From Whalleya microplaca (Eukaryota; Ascomycota; Sordariomycetes; Xylariales; Xylariaceae), in assembly GCA_022497155.1 (NCBI GenBank), contig MU385748.1, positions 124,001 to 188,000 of the forward strand: a stretch of DNA of 64,000 bases, written 5' to 3'. Under the pieces are notes generated by a model, which worked only from the letters and a program-made list of their open reading frames with translations, searched no databases and was not told the DNA's origin. Both the position numbers and the translations under genes were made by a program. Of the stretch, positions 24,057-36,300 are shown one piece after another (within the stretch, counting starts at the first letter, position 1; each line of letters begins with the position of its first letter).

Positions 24057-27000
24057 CTAGCTCTCCTCCTCCGTCAACAAAGCCATTCTCCCGCCGCAGC
24101 AGCAATTCCACTGCTGGCGCAGCAAGAAGTTCAACCCGGGCTTATTATTCATCATGGCGTGGTCCTCCATGACGCTGGCGCAGCGGGCGCAGCCCCGAAA
24201 GTGCATCGGCTGCTGCTGGTCCGCCGCACCAGCATCTCGTTTCTTCTTCCGCGGTATCGGGACGCGCTTGAACAGGTCGACGCGCAGACCGCTCTCGCGC
24301 CGCTTGGCCAGCGCGGGCGGCTCGTCGTCCACCTCCAGCAGGCTGAAGTCCGAGAAGTACAGCTTAGCGACGTCGCAGTGCGCGCGGAACTCCCGCAGGT
24401 CCTTGTTGAAGAACTTGTCGAGCACAGCCGCGAACGACGGCGGCGGCGCCTGCAGCACCAGCATCCCCAGCTCGCAGTGCTGCCGCCCGCGCGCGATGGC
24501 CTCCTGTGCGATGTCCGGCTTGGGCGCGTTGGGGTTCTGGTTCGGTGGTTGCGGGTTCTGGGCCGCTTTCCGGACGGCTTGTTCGCCGAGGGCCGCGAGC
24601 GATGTGCTGTAGGCTGACCGGATGTCGGCTCCTATGGTGGTAAGGAGCGTGTCGAATTCGTCCGCGTGTACGAGGGAGGACGAGGCGTATCTCTGAATTT
24701 TCCGATACGAGGTATACAGGGCCGCATGGGAGGTCCCGCGGGCGCCGGGAGGTGCACTGGCGCTATTCACATCCGCACCTTTGCTCTCGTACCAGGTTAT
24801 GGCACGGGTAGAAAACGTATGGAGAAGCGTAATGCGGCGGCACACGGCAGACAGCAGGCCCCGTGTCGCCGAGCATATGATCAGGTGTAAGGCGACATCA
24901 TTCTTCGACTGTAAGTACGCCGCCATCTGCCCTAATTGCGGGCCCTTGACGAGACTCATAAACTGGGAGTCATCAAGGAGACAGAACAGCGAGTCACAGA
25001 GCCAACAGAGAAGATCTGCCGACCATTTAACGCAGCCAGCTAGAGCGTTGACAACCTCTATACAATTTGTTAGGAATGAACGATCTTACAGCGAAGATGA
25101 GTAGAAAAGCTTACCAGGTTCATCAAGTGGAGTCGTCTGGCCCTTCATTGCGTTTGGGGTGTTACTAGCAAGACTTATGAGAATGACTATGTTACGCAGG
25201 TTCACAGCCAACATGGAAAGTTTGCCCCAAGGTGACCGAGATTTGAACTCTCCTTTCCAGCCAAGATGGTTAAGGATACTGAGGCATAGTTGTAATATGT
25301 TATTCCTGATGAGATGATCGTGTGGTGCGTCTTCGGAATAGTCGACGGTCATCTTCATCATTGTCATCATAGTCTTTACCCAGTCGACAGCAAAATCTAG
25401 TACGAGGTTAGCTGGAACACTGTGAAGGGTTACTATGGGTCATGGGATTCTTACTTTCTTTATGGGCGAAACTCCTAGCAACAGCTAGAATATCGTCAAT
25501 ATTACCGCTGTGAGAAGCAACTTGGGCTGTCGATATAGTGAAACTTGCAACGAGAGCCGAGACTTGAGCTGTGAAATGATTAGATTTTAAGAAAATGCCG
25601 AATGTGCTCTGCATTGCATACCGTCAGTAACAGACTGGGGATCTGCCAGTGTATAGTTTACACTGTGCCACTTGATCTGTCCATCTTCATACATCTGAGC
25701 CAATGAAAAATTCGACGGTGATAGAGCCATTTGAAGACCTTGATCAGGAGTCAATACAACGCTCAATATTTTTGCAAGTAAAACTTACAAGAGGGCTCCC
25801 CGCTTTGGGTAAAGCCTGCCTCGAGGATCGAGTGAATACGGTCCAGGTTGACCTCACGGTACAGCTCGGCCATGGTGAAGCGGTCTCTATATTCTACGCT
25901 ACCGTCGTTGTAGGTGAAACATATAACCTTGCCAAAGTATAGTACGTTGACGCCCATAACGATCTTGTTTACAATTGTTGGCTCGAGTTTCTTCAGCCTA
26001 TTGGCACTCTAGAGAAGATATTAGCGGAAGATCAGATACGGACGAGGCGGTCTATCCATACTGGTGGCGCAGAGCCCGTGCTATTTCTCCTCGTTCCTAG
26101 CTGCTCGAAAGCGGGATGGAGAGTCTGGGGTTGGTCCGCCAGGAGCTCCCATCGGTCAATGATGCTTTGAACCTCTTGGTTGTAGTGAGAATTTGGCTCT
26201 GGTATAAAAGATCGCACTGTCAAGACTACCATGGGCGACCATTCTTTGGCCGGGTTATGCATGGCAGGCAACATCTCTATATGCGAAATTTTTGTCATCG
26301 CCGCATCGAGGTGAGATTCGCTAGCGCCGGATTGAAACCAGCTGGTTGATGCCACTGGCCGCTTTGAAAGCGTCGGGCTCACCTGGTGACCCCCTGGCGG
26401 CACACTTGGTGCATTATCGGGCTTGGGAGCGTTCCAGTTGATGCCAACCTGAACAATGCGAAGCTGTTTGGACATAGTCGCCATAGCAATGAATATCGTT
26501 TTTGCTATTTGGCTAGAGCATTAGTCACTGGACGATAGATGAATTGGCATACCGACTTACTCCTGTCCGAGCACACGGCAGCATGAGTTATTAGATCGTC
26601 TGCTGACGTGACACTGTCGAGTTCTAGGCTGGTATCGTGAACTTGGCTGTTGTTCTGGCCAAAGAACATTTTGAGGAGGCCGTTCGTGGTGATACATATC
26701 AGAGCAGACTTATTATGATGCGGATGCCATGGGCCAGTACTGGGGATCGGGGTCATCTGGAAGTTGTAGTGGTTGGTATTTGGGTGCTTTACGGCCGGCG
26801 CATAAAATGGAGCAAACAGTGTAGACTGGACCGCAGTTAGCCATCAGATGGGTTCAAGTTGACATTTGAAAACATACCCTGGGGTTAGCCGCCGGTGGGG
26901 TTTGCAGCCAATAGGTCCCAACGACAGCATGTAGATCATCTTGAGGGTCACTCTCCCATCTCCTGGTGAGAGAAGGCCGGTTCAGGTTGGAATTAAAATT

Positions 27001-27465
27001 GAGAATAAGAACTCTCCCGACAGCATCAATGATGGCGAGCTCAGAGGCTGCCGGACCCCAAATGAGATGTACGATGGGCCCTCCAGGGAGATTTGGCCAC
27101 GGTGCAATCGTGTTGGGTTCGCTCAAGCTCCATGTTGCATCTTTAGCTGAGGCACGGAGATATCTCAGCTGTAATGAGTGGCCATCAGGTGTGATGGATG
27201 CTATGGTGCCCCCTTTCGACCAGGCAATTCCCCTAAGAAGCTATTCAGTAACTGTCCTCGTGAAGAGGCATGTGGAAAAGAGGAAGAGGAGTAATTACTG
27301 GCAACAACCTCGGCTACGAAGCTCGTCAAGCCTCTGGCGCAAGCGTTTGCTCGGTGGTCGCGGAGGTAGAGAGAGCTGTGCTCCATCGCCGAAGAGGTCA
27401 TCCACGTCAGTCAAATCAACTTGCATGGCCTCTCCTCCCATTGGGTTGTCCAGAATAAGGGGCAT
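24057..27465 (-). CDS. MED16: Mediator complex subunit 16 (Med16/Sin4), 9 exons
   Basis: Tail-module subunit of Mediator, which bridges activators and RNA polymerase II in the nucleus. Minus-strand exons: 27299-27465, 26878-27232, 26561-26825, 26062-26504, 25789-26008, 25622-25738, 25455-25568, 25115-25396 and 24057-25057, giving 987 residues, the usual size in filamentous fungi. The N-terminus (MPLILDNPMGGEAMQVDL, then DDLFGD) and GIAWSKGGTIASITPDG begin the beta-propeller half. KKLEPTIVNKIV and YNDGSVEYRDR are typical central blocks. The C-terminus has the Zn-ribbon-like cysteines CARC near the end and CCCGG. The donor of exon 4 (GTATGG) was chosen because it gives a 53-nt intron and keeps the frame; the alternative GTCCGT would give a 36-nt intron, too short. 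It is transcribed divergently from the sirtuin gene. Confidence 0.95.
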
Positions 27466-29307
27466 CTTGGTCGTAGCAAAGAAAGAGAATATGTCAAATC
27501 AAGAGTTATTCTATATTTAGGTTGGTAATGGTTGAGAAAGCCGAGGCTGGATAACCGACTGAGCCCCCCCTGCAGTCTGAAAACAGCTTAAGCTTAACAG
27601 GAGTCTAGCCAATGTGTACAGCAATCAAAATATAGAGGACTATGAATGACTCCTATGACAGTACGGAGAGGTGGAATATGTTTGCCATTGTCAAACATGA
27701 AGCAAAAAGATAAGACAATAAGAGCAAAGGAGTTAACTGGCTATTGTGTCTTGCCCAGGTGGTGTATGTAAGGCTGAGAAGTGAAGGCAGTGAGACTCCG
27801 GTGAAATGACGGAAGCAACTGCAGCCCATTTCTGCTTAGTCCCAATCAGGTTTGGCATGGGTATTGCGTGGCACTAGCTATTCGGACCAATGAGGTCCAT
27901 GAAGCACAGCGGCAAGCGGAAGCTAATCCGGGGAGAGCCAAGCTGTGGCTGATAGCCCTGGTATGTAGTACATATGTATGTAGTATGCAGGCAGGCAGGG
28001 CCAGCAGGCACCGTGCCACGGCTGCCGTGAGATCTTTTCCCATGTGACAGGGATGAAAGACAACCATGACGTGGCTGCGTGGCTGAAATAATAATCTCGA
28101 TGATGAGACACATCGCTTTACGGATCTTTCTCCTATGCAACCACGGGGCAACCATCGTCAGTCTCTTGCCTTGCAGCCTCGGTCGCAGACTCGATCAGCC
28201 ATGGCCAATGGATCAATACGGCAGCGGAATTCGGTCAATTGCAGCTACTAACGGGCACTTGGATCTGTCTGGGTAGGTAGATGTGTCTGGCATTGGCTGG
28301 GCAGTTCGAACCACGCGGCCTCGTGATACCAACCAACCTTGATCCGCAGACTGATTGATTGAATGATTGATTGAATGAATGAATGAATGAACAAAACATT
28401 GTCTGCCTAGACTGCAGTAACTAGTGCTGATGTAAATCTTCACAAAACTCAAATATTCCCTCAACTGATCTATATATCCCAGACCGAGAGAGAAGGAATC
28501 CTGATGATGAATAAATTTATTGACATTTTGCTATGAAATCCCTGTCGGGACAAGAAAAATATGTGAGTTGGTTGGTTGGAGTTTTATGTACTTACACGTA
28601 GATAGGAGAGTTGATTCTTTTGTTAAACTGATCAGGGGCACTGGCCTGACTGGTATATGTAATATTGACGAGGAACAGGTTGAACTTAAAAATGAAAAAT
28701 GTTTTAATTATTTTAGTACAAACACACCGAACTCAGCCTGACTAGACTGACTGACTCTGTGTTGCATTTGATGTTGGCTTGGTTGGAAAACATAGGAGGG
28801 AGGGGAGGGTAGGTAAGGACAAAAGTAAGAATAATAAGCGAGGGAGCCGGGTGACCTTTTCGCCCTGTCTAACGCCGTGACGCCGCCCATAAGCCCCGAA
28901 AATCATACCTAGACTCTCCGACAGCCAGCAGCCAGCCAGCCAGCCTCCCCCAAACCTTTGGAACATTGAAACCTTCAACATTCAACTTCACGCCTACGCC
29001 TAAACTCTCCGCGCTTCTGCTCACCACTTCGGCCAACACCCTCACCTTCACCATTGTCGCCGTACGGATTCTTTGTCGCGAATTGAGGACAACAAAAAAA
29101 CTGTACACTTTCTTCACGGCTAGTGTATGGTTCTGGTTCTTAGCGGTCGGTCTTGTGGCATTGTTGTTGATCGGATGTTGGACCTGGGCCATGACATAGC
29201 ACCCGGCACCTCTGCTGCTCTTTCAATCCTGGGAATCTTCACCACCGGGCCTGGCCTGCCTTCAAAAACTTCATTATTATCCAGTGCCCTTCGGCCCCAC
29301 CGCTGCA
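27466..29307. other. divergent promoter region MED16 / sirtuin
   Basis: About 1.8 kb between two divergent start codons. It contains a TTGA/GAAT-type microsatellite (28352-28392), a GCCA-repeat (~28922-28943) and pyrimidine-rich leader sequence before the sirtuin ATG. No gene is recognised. Confidence 0.5.
28352..28392. repeat. TTGATTGAATGA/GAAT microsatellite
   Basis: An imperfect run of TTGATTGAATGA units passes into four GAAT units. Simple-sequence repeat in intergenic DNA. Confidence 0.85.
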
Positions 29308-31303
29308 ATGGATACCTCGTCAATTTCCTCTGCCTCCGACCTCTCTGATCCTCCTTCCTCTCATCCACCTTCATCTCCCCTCTCCGTACTTTCAAGATCG
29401 CCAACCGTTTCTCCCCGAACCTCTCTACCGTACGACATTCTTCCTCGCCTTCCCTCTCCCCCTTCGACCCTGCCTTCGGGCAGCGCATCACCAATGAAGT
29501 CATCTGACCCCGTTGAGGGTGAGATTCATGTCAATCCCGATGGTGCGCCGCCCGCCAAGCGCCGCCGCGTCGAGCGGAAGCCGCGCACTACCGAATACTT
29601 GGATCTGAGAGCTGCGTCGGAGCAGAGTGAGAAAGACGAGGAGCTCTTATCGCAGCTGACTTCAGTTCTGCGCAAGAAGAAGAAAATTGTCATAATTGCT
29701 GGCGCTGGAATCTCTGTATCTGCAGGAAGTATGTATTTTCCTATGGACCCTCTTATATGTTTATATTTGCAGTGAATCCTGACCCCCCCCTGCGCTAGTT
29801 CCCGACTTTCGGTCGTCTAAAGGCCTCTTTGCTACTCTGCCCAAAGACCACAAGCTCAAGGGCTCTGGCAAGCATCTCTTCGATGCCTCCGTTTATAAAC
29901 ATGATTCGACGACGTCGTCTTTCCATAACATGGTTCGCGACCTCTCTCATCTCACCAACAATGCCAAGCCCACACCCTTCCACCATTTGATTGCCTCGTT
30001 AGCAAAGGAGAAGCGGCTACTGCGACTCTACACACAGAACGTCGACGGTCTGGATACATCCATGCCTCCCCTTGCTACCACTGTCCCGTTAAATTCCAAG
30101 GGACCGTGGCCAAAGACGATTCAACTTCATGGCGGGTTGGCCAAGATGGTCTGTTCAAAATGCAACGAGATTCTCGACTTCGATGGCTCTCTCTTCGAGG
30201 GTCCTGAAGCGCCCCTCTGCAAAGGGTGCGAGGAGACGGACAACGTGCGCACCTCTCACGCCGGAAAGCGCAGTCACGGTATCGGAAGACTTAGGCCGCG
30301 AATGGTTCTTTACAACGAGTACAATCCCGACGAGGAGGCCATTGCCAATGTTGTCAGAGCTGATATCCGGGCCCGTCCAGATGCTGTCATCGTGGTCGGT
30401 ACTAGTATGAAGATCCCTGGTGTGAGACACATGGTAAAAGACATGTGTCGCGTGACGAGGGAACGAAAAGACGGCATCAGTGCTTGGATCAACCTGGATG
30501 CTGAACCTACTGGCGCCGATCTGAAAAGTTGTTGGGATTTGGTGGTACGCGGAAAATGTGACGATGTCGCATCACTTGTTCACCTACCCCGATACGACGA
30601 GAACGATGAGGAGACGGTAGTAGTGGACGAGAAACAGTACGAGAAAGACGTTCGTGGTGTTAAACTCGAGGTTGAGATAAGGAGCACAACGCCAGAGGCC
30701 TTAGCGTCTACGAAGGAAGAATCACGTGACAGCTCTCCTATTGATGCGAAGCCGTTCTTGATAGAGAAGGTCCAGGGAATTCCGACACCTACTGCCAGCC
30801 CCAAGTTGCGGACAGCCCTACCAACGACGAAGACACAACAGAAACAGAGCAGGTTGGTGCTACCCAGCAAAGGCGGTAAGCCCTCCACTGGCCCGGCAGC
30901 CAAAGACACCAAGAAGGCTCCGGCGCGCAAGAGAAAACAGACCAAAAAGGAGGAGCCCAAGCCTAAATCTACGATTAATATGTCCTTCAAGGCTACCAAG
31001 GCGACTACTACCGTTCCTTCGAAGGTGCCTGCAAAGCGCGATTGGGAACCTGAAACCAAACCTAACCCCAAGCCACTGTCACCCCGCTCCTCTGTCATAC
31101 GCGACGAATTTTCACTGCGGCCTAGATCGAAGCCGGCTCGCGAATCCTTCGAAGCGCAGAAGGCCGTCGAGGAGCAGATCCAGCAGGACATCTACTCGGC
31201 CGTGCCCACCACCCCCACACAACCCGAACGCCCGTCATCATCATCGCAAGAAACGATCTCGCCCACCTCGAAGCCGCGGGGCTACGCGTCGCTGATCGAC
31301 TAG
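29308..31303 (+). CDS. HST3: Sir2-family NAD-dependent deacetylase (Hst3/Hst4 type), 2 exons
   Basis: NAD+-dependent protein deacetylase; the Hst3/Hst4 group removes acetyl from histone H3 Lys56 after replication. Exons are 29308-29728 and 29799-31303 (641 residues), and A|TT restores Ile in AGISVSAGIPDFRSS. Seen: the NAD-binding GAGIS motif (~res 131-135), QNVDGLD (~220-226), the catalytic His251 in LHGG, a Cys4 zinc site (Cys259, Cys262, Cys281, Cys284) and GTSMKIPGVRHM late in the fold. The Ser/Pro-rich N-terminus (~90 residues) carries a basic KRRRVERK stretch that could be a nuclear signal. The C-terminal ~230 residues are low-complexity, basic and Lys/Pro-rich (e.g. KKAPARKRKQTKKEEPKPK). 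The large two-sided extensions around the core favour the Hst3/4 class over Sir2 or Hst2. The start is the ATG in CTGCAATGG. Confidence 0.9.
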
Positions 31304-33363
31304 TTAATCCAGCTTCGCCCCCGGGCTATGCTGAGGTGATAGAGAGCTTCGCGTCACGTGCGAGGCCGGTGTTGAATCTACTTAGGAATAAAAAAACCGG
31401 CTGGATACACCTTGGTACTTCTATTAATCTACGACTTCCCCTATTATATACTTCTTCCGACGACGACTGTACATAAACTCGCATCTGCATAAGGATGCAA
31501 GAGGCTGCGGAAAACACAGTATTCGCAGCATTTACAGGATATGCACTCGAGCCGCGAGACGCGAAAAAGGGGCTGGCATGCGAACGCGGCGTTAGGTCTG
31601 ATATTCATAAGGTGTATGGAGGCTGTGATCACTGATTTCATGTTCTCTTCACTTCTGGCGCAGGGGATAGCGCATACGGGGACGCGTGCGTCCTGGCTTG
31701 CATACTTGTCTGCTCATGAGATATCAGAGCATTGGTGGGCGTTCTAACGGACGGGCGGCCGGCCGGATGAATGCAATCATAATAGAGAGGGAGTTACTGA
31801 GTTATGCGTGTGTATACATACATGCGTACATACCATACCATACATACAACCTTGATGGAATTCAGAGAAAGAAGCCCGCAGCCGAGTAAAGGGCGCCGTT
31901 TATCTACTATCCGTGCCCATTCCCGCTGATTGGGGGGTTGCATATAGAGCAAGGATACTGTAGAATAGGTTCAATTCGGCTTGATAGTAGTAGTAATACC
32001 TACCTACCCCACGTGAGGTAACACTTTGTGTGTGTTTGTAGATATCTTGGTTTGTGATGTTTGGTGATGGTTGAAACGTGTGCTGGATGGTGAACTTGGC
32101 ATTGGTGTGTACCAAGTCATGATTAATAAAGAATATAAGCTGTAGGTTCGCGAGTTTTCCCTGCCCTAGCAAACTTCGGATACAGTATTTGTCGAATCGA
32201 TCATAGCTAGGTTAGCCGTCCAGTCCGGGTAGATATTTTATGCTTCGTACATACGGATTATATCTGGCGGATATAAGGAAATGAATCAGGGAGAAAAATC
32301 ACGTGGGCATATTCAGCATAACTCCTCCTGTATGCTTGTCCATACAGTTTGCTAAGCAACACAATACTTCTCTCTGGAGGAATTCCGTAAGCCAAACTAA
32401 TACGATAGATCCACCTAGGTATGGCCAAGCTTACGTATTGAAAACCCTGCTTTCTGTTCAAGGTGACACGTCGCTGTTGGCCCAATCTCACGTAACGAGA
32501 TTAGCTGTCCCGTGTCCGCTGGACAGTCAGGACAGTCACAATAATCTAGGTTAGCACCAGTGTGAGTAGCAAGTCACGTGTCCACAAGCTAGCACCCATC
32601 CATAGTACACAGCATAGGTACTTAGGCATAATTGTTCAGATCTCCGGTCAATAAAACACTATTTTGCTGTTTATAGTAGTAGTAGAAGAGGCTAACTAGT
32701 AGAAGCTGGACAGATACCCCATATATGCTGACCAGTCTAGTTACAAAGGCCCTCCGCTAGCTGTCGCTCTCTCCCCTTCTCTCTCTCGTCTGCTCCCCTT
32801 TCCAAAGGGAAGCCTTGATGCACGCTGATTGTTGTGGTAAAAGCAAGCCAAAAATTGACAGACAGTGGCCACCCCGCGGTCTCCGCACACTTCCGTCTAC
32901 TTCGTTGTTGTTGCCGTGCGCTGTTGATAATCCATTTCTCTTGCGATAAGCCTAAAAACTTGAAAACAGGGATGGAACGTCTCAGGTAAGATATGCCGTC
33001 GTGTATGCGTGTGTGGATATGTAGGCGGGCGTAGCAATGTTATTATCAGAGCCGACCATTTTGTGACGTGACACCTGCTCCCTTCATCTCTGTTCGCTTT
33101 ACTTCCTCCTCTAGAACACTCTGATCGCACCTGAGGGACCAGAGACTTGCGGATATAGGCAAGGTTGGAAATGATTAGCCATTCCGACCATAGAACTCCC
33201 GGTTTCCTATAACGTCGATGCTTTTGTTGGGTATGAAGTCATTGATTCCAGGCCTCGCCTTCGTCTATGATACCGGACCGTAAACGCCATTCAATGCAAA
33301 TATAGTTGGTCAATTGACCCCAATAGCCGATCACCACGTTTGACCTCTTGGGGAATTGTACCA
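31304..33363. other. convergent intergenic region
   Basis: About 2 kb between the tails of the sirtuin (+) and CHD1 (-) genes, more than two 3'-UTRs need. Several CCTAGG/CCTACC motifs and CACGTG sites occur. Short open frames on both strands have no recognisable domain. No gene is supported. Confidence 0.45.
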
Positions 33364-36300
33364 TCATTTCGGACGGGCCGACTTGGGCGCCTCGCCGCGC
33401 GAAGCACCACCGTTGGTGATGGGCGAACCGGATGTCTTCCTCTTCTTGCCATCGCCATTCTTATCTTCTGATTGCTTCAGCTGTTGATACAGCGCTGCTA
33501 GTCGTGGTCCAGTCATTCCAGACTGCGACCCGTGCTTTTCAGAACTCGACTTATGGGATGGTGACTTGTCCCGTTCCTTTTCCTTCTCGGGCTTACTGGA
33601 GGACTGTTTCTCAGAAGCCGGTATTCTCTTGGAAATGAATCTCCTATAACATGAGTTAGCATGGGTTGATATACATACTCGTTCAACAAAAACATACCAT
33701 AGCTTTGGTTTGAGTTCTTCAAGCTGGTCGGGTTTCAAGCCAGAAGTCTTGTGCAGGCCCTCAATAAAGTCGCCAATCGCAGTAATCTCCGACTTCAAGA
33801 CTTTGGCTCTAGCTTTGGCAACAGGAATATTGGCCTTGGTACATGATTCGACGTGCTCAACGTGTGTCCAAATCGGTTGCATCAGCGCCTGGATGACAGG
33901 TGCGTTTCTCTCATCATCCTCGTCCTCGGCCTCCTGCTGACTGATGTCTGACCGGCGAAGCTCTTCCAATCGGCGATGCTTATGACGACGATCATCCACT
34001 TCACCACTATGTTTCCGCTTCGAATCGGGTCTTGGCGTATTGCCGTCTCCAATGCTGCTTCGCGAGCGATGATGTTCTGCGCGGGAATGAGCCCTTTCGG
34101 GGTCTCTGTCTCGGTGTGATAACTTCTTTGGTCCTTGGGGAGCAGGAGAAGCCGAGACCGAGACAGAACCTGTCTTTTCCGGACGGCGATGACCGTTAGC
34201 TAGGGCATGCGCAGATTTCTTGTTGTTGCGATGGTGATTCTCAACAACTTTGCGGGCATTCAAGTCATCCGAATGAACAGACGTGAGCACTGAAAGCAAG
34301 TACTCAGCCCGGCGAACTAGATGGACAGCTCCAGGAGCTTTGGCACCCTTCGTATCAGCATGCTCTCGTTCCTGCTTCCTCTCAATGCGATGTTCTTCCA
34401 AGTAGAACTTGTCCTGCATCCCCAGTTCTCTGTCGTCCCGGATTTGAGTCCAGGCACCAAAGCCGTATCGGTCAATACCAACGAGAAGCATCCCGTCTTC
34501 CCTAGCACCCCATTCGCAGCTGTAATGTGCGGCTTTCGTGGCTTCCGGAAGCTGGAAGGTTCTGAAGTCTGGGAGTTCATTAAGGACGCGCCGAAGAAGT
34601 TGCAGCTGTGGGGGTCGGTCAAGGATTGTTTCGGCGTTGATTTTCTTTACCTCGCCGAAGTCGAACATGACCGCTTTGATATCCTTCTTGGTCAATTTCT
34701 TCTTAGTCTGTTGCTCTTGGGCTCGGATTTCGTCGTTATTCTTTTCCATAGCCTCGCGAGATGTAGCTACAAGATCCTCAAGCAGTTCGCTAATAAAACC
34801 ACGATCTCGATCACTTAGACGGGCATCACGCAGCAGCTCGTCTGGGCGATCTTCGATGAATCCGTAGCGCATGAAGGCACGAATTAGGTTGCGTGTTTCC
34901 TTCTCATTAAGAGGCCGCCGAGGATCGGAAAGCATAGCGCGCTGCTCCTCCAGACGTTCTTGCTTCAACTGCTCTCGTTCTCGCTTCTTAGCAATACGCT
35001 CGGCCCTTTCGGTGTCACCGTTGGGTCTCGAGCTCTTGAGTGCAGCTCGTCGAGGAGCACTCGCTTCCAACTCTTTTGCAAGGTACTCATCCTCTTTTTT
35101 CTTGTCTTCGTCAGCTTTCAGAGCGGCTAGTTGCTCCGCGGGTATAATCTGATCCCAGTCAAGAGCAAGATCGTCCACCTTGACATCCGTGTATTGCATG
35201 AAGTTGTCCCAGTCAATGCCTCCGGTGCTCAGATTTATCTTGTCGTCCACCTTGGTTTTAGTGACTTCGGCATTCTCCAAGATCGAGTCGATATCAAGCT
35301 GTTCCAATCTTTCTTGGTTACCTGATTGCTCAAACATCTTCTGAGACCGCATCTTAAGTACCCATTGGATATCATCTGCCGACTTGGCTTCATCCATACG
35401 CAGACCTTTCTGCTTGAACTCCTCCCTGAAAGCCTTGCCATCGTCCGTAACACCGGCCTGGATGGCGAGGTATTCGAGCAGGAGCTTATTTCGGGCCCGC
35501 TCAAGGACTTCCTCTTCAATAGTCTCTTTCGACACAAGGCGATAGACCGTAACAGGTTTCTTCTGTCCAATTCGATGAGCTCTTGCCATGGCTTGGAGAT
35601 CTGCCTGGGGGTTCCAGTCAGAATCGAAAATGATGACCGTGTCCGCAGTCATGAGATTGATACCCAGACCACCAGCTCTTGTTGAAAGTAAGAAGCAGAA
35701 ATCGGAACTGTCTTCCGCATTGAAATGGTTGATCGCTAAACGTCTCGGGCCAGCGCCAATAGTACCGTCGAGCCGCTGAAATTGGTAACCGCGCAGTCGA
35801 AGATAGTCCCCAAGAATGTCGAGTACTTTTACCATCTGGCTGAAAATCAGCACCCGATGGTTGTCCTTTTTCAACTTCGCAAGAAGCTGATCAAGTAACA
35901 TCATTTTCCCACTACTGCCAATGAGACCCTTGATTTGGTCTTCCCGTCGTTCGCTGCCATTAAGAACCTTTTCTTCCGCACCGGGAAACATGTAGGGGTG
36001 GTTGCTGACTTTCTTCAGCTCCATGACAATGTTTAACAGCGACGACTTCTGGCCGTTATTGCCTTCGTTAAGAGCGGCGTAGTTCCTGGTGAGGATGTTC
36101 TTGTAATACTCGAGCTGAACATCGGAGAGCTCCACGCGAATGATCTTCTCAGTCTTGGGTGGGAGGTCCGACTCCACGGTCTCTTTGGTCCGGCGTAAGA
36201 TATAGGGTGCAATTGCCCGGTGCAACTCTTGGAGTTTTACTTGCGCGTCCGAAGCAGCCAGTGTGTCCAAATCTTCGTCGATGCGGACTTTACCGGGGTT

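Noticed and set aside
24154..24617. Two ~152-codon plus-strand frames opposite MED16
   Set aside because: They are antisense to a GC-rich conserved MED16 exon and have no family features.
28290..28325. GTTCGAAC stretch resembling a tRNA B-box
   Set aside because: No A-box or cloverleaf could be built around it on either strand.
30580..31191. 203-codon minus-strand frame opposite the sirtuin tail
   Set aside because: Low-complexity antisense reading of the Lys/Pro-rich tail; no domain.
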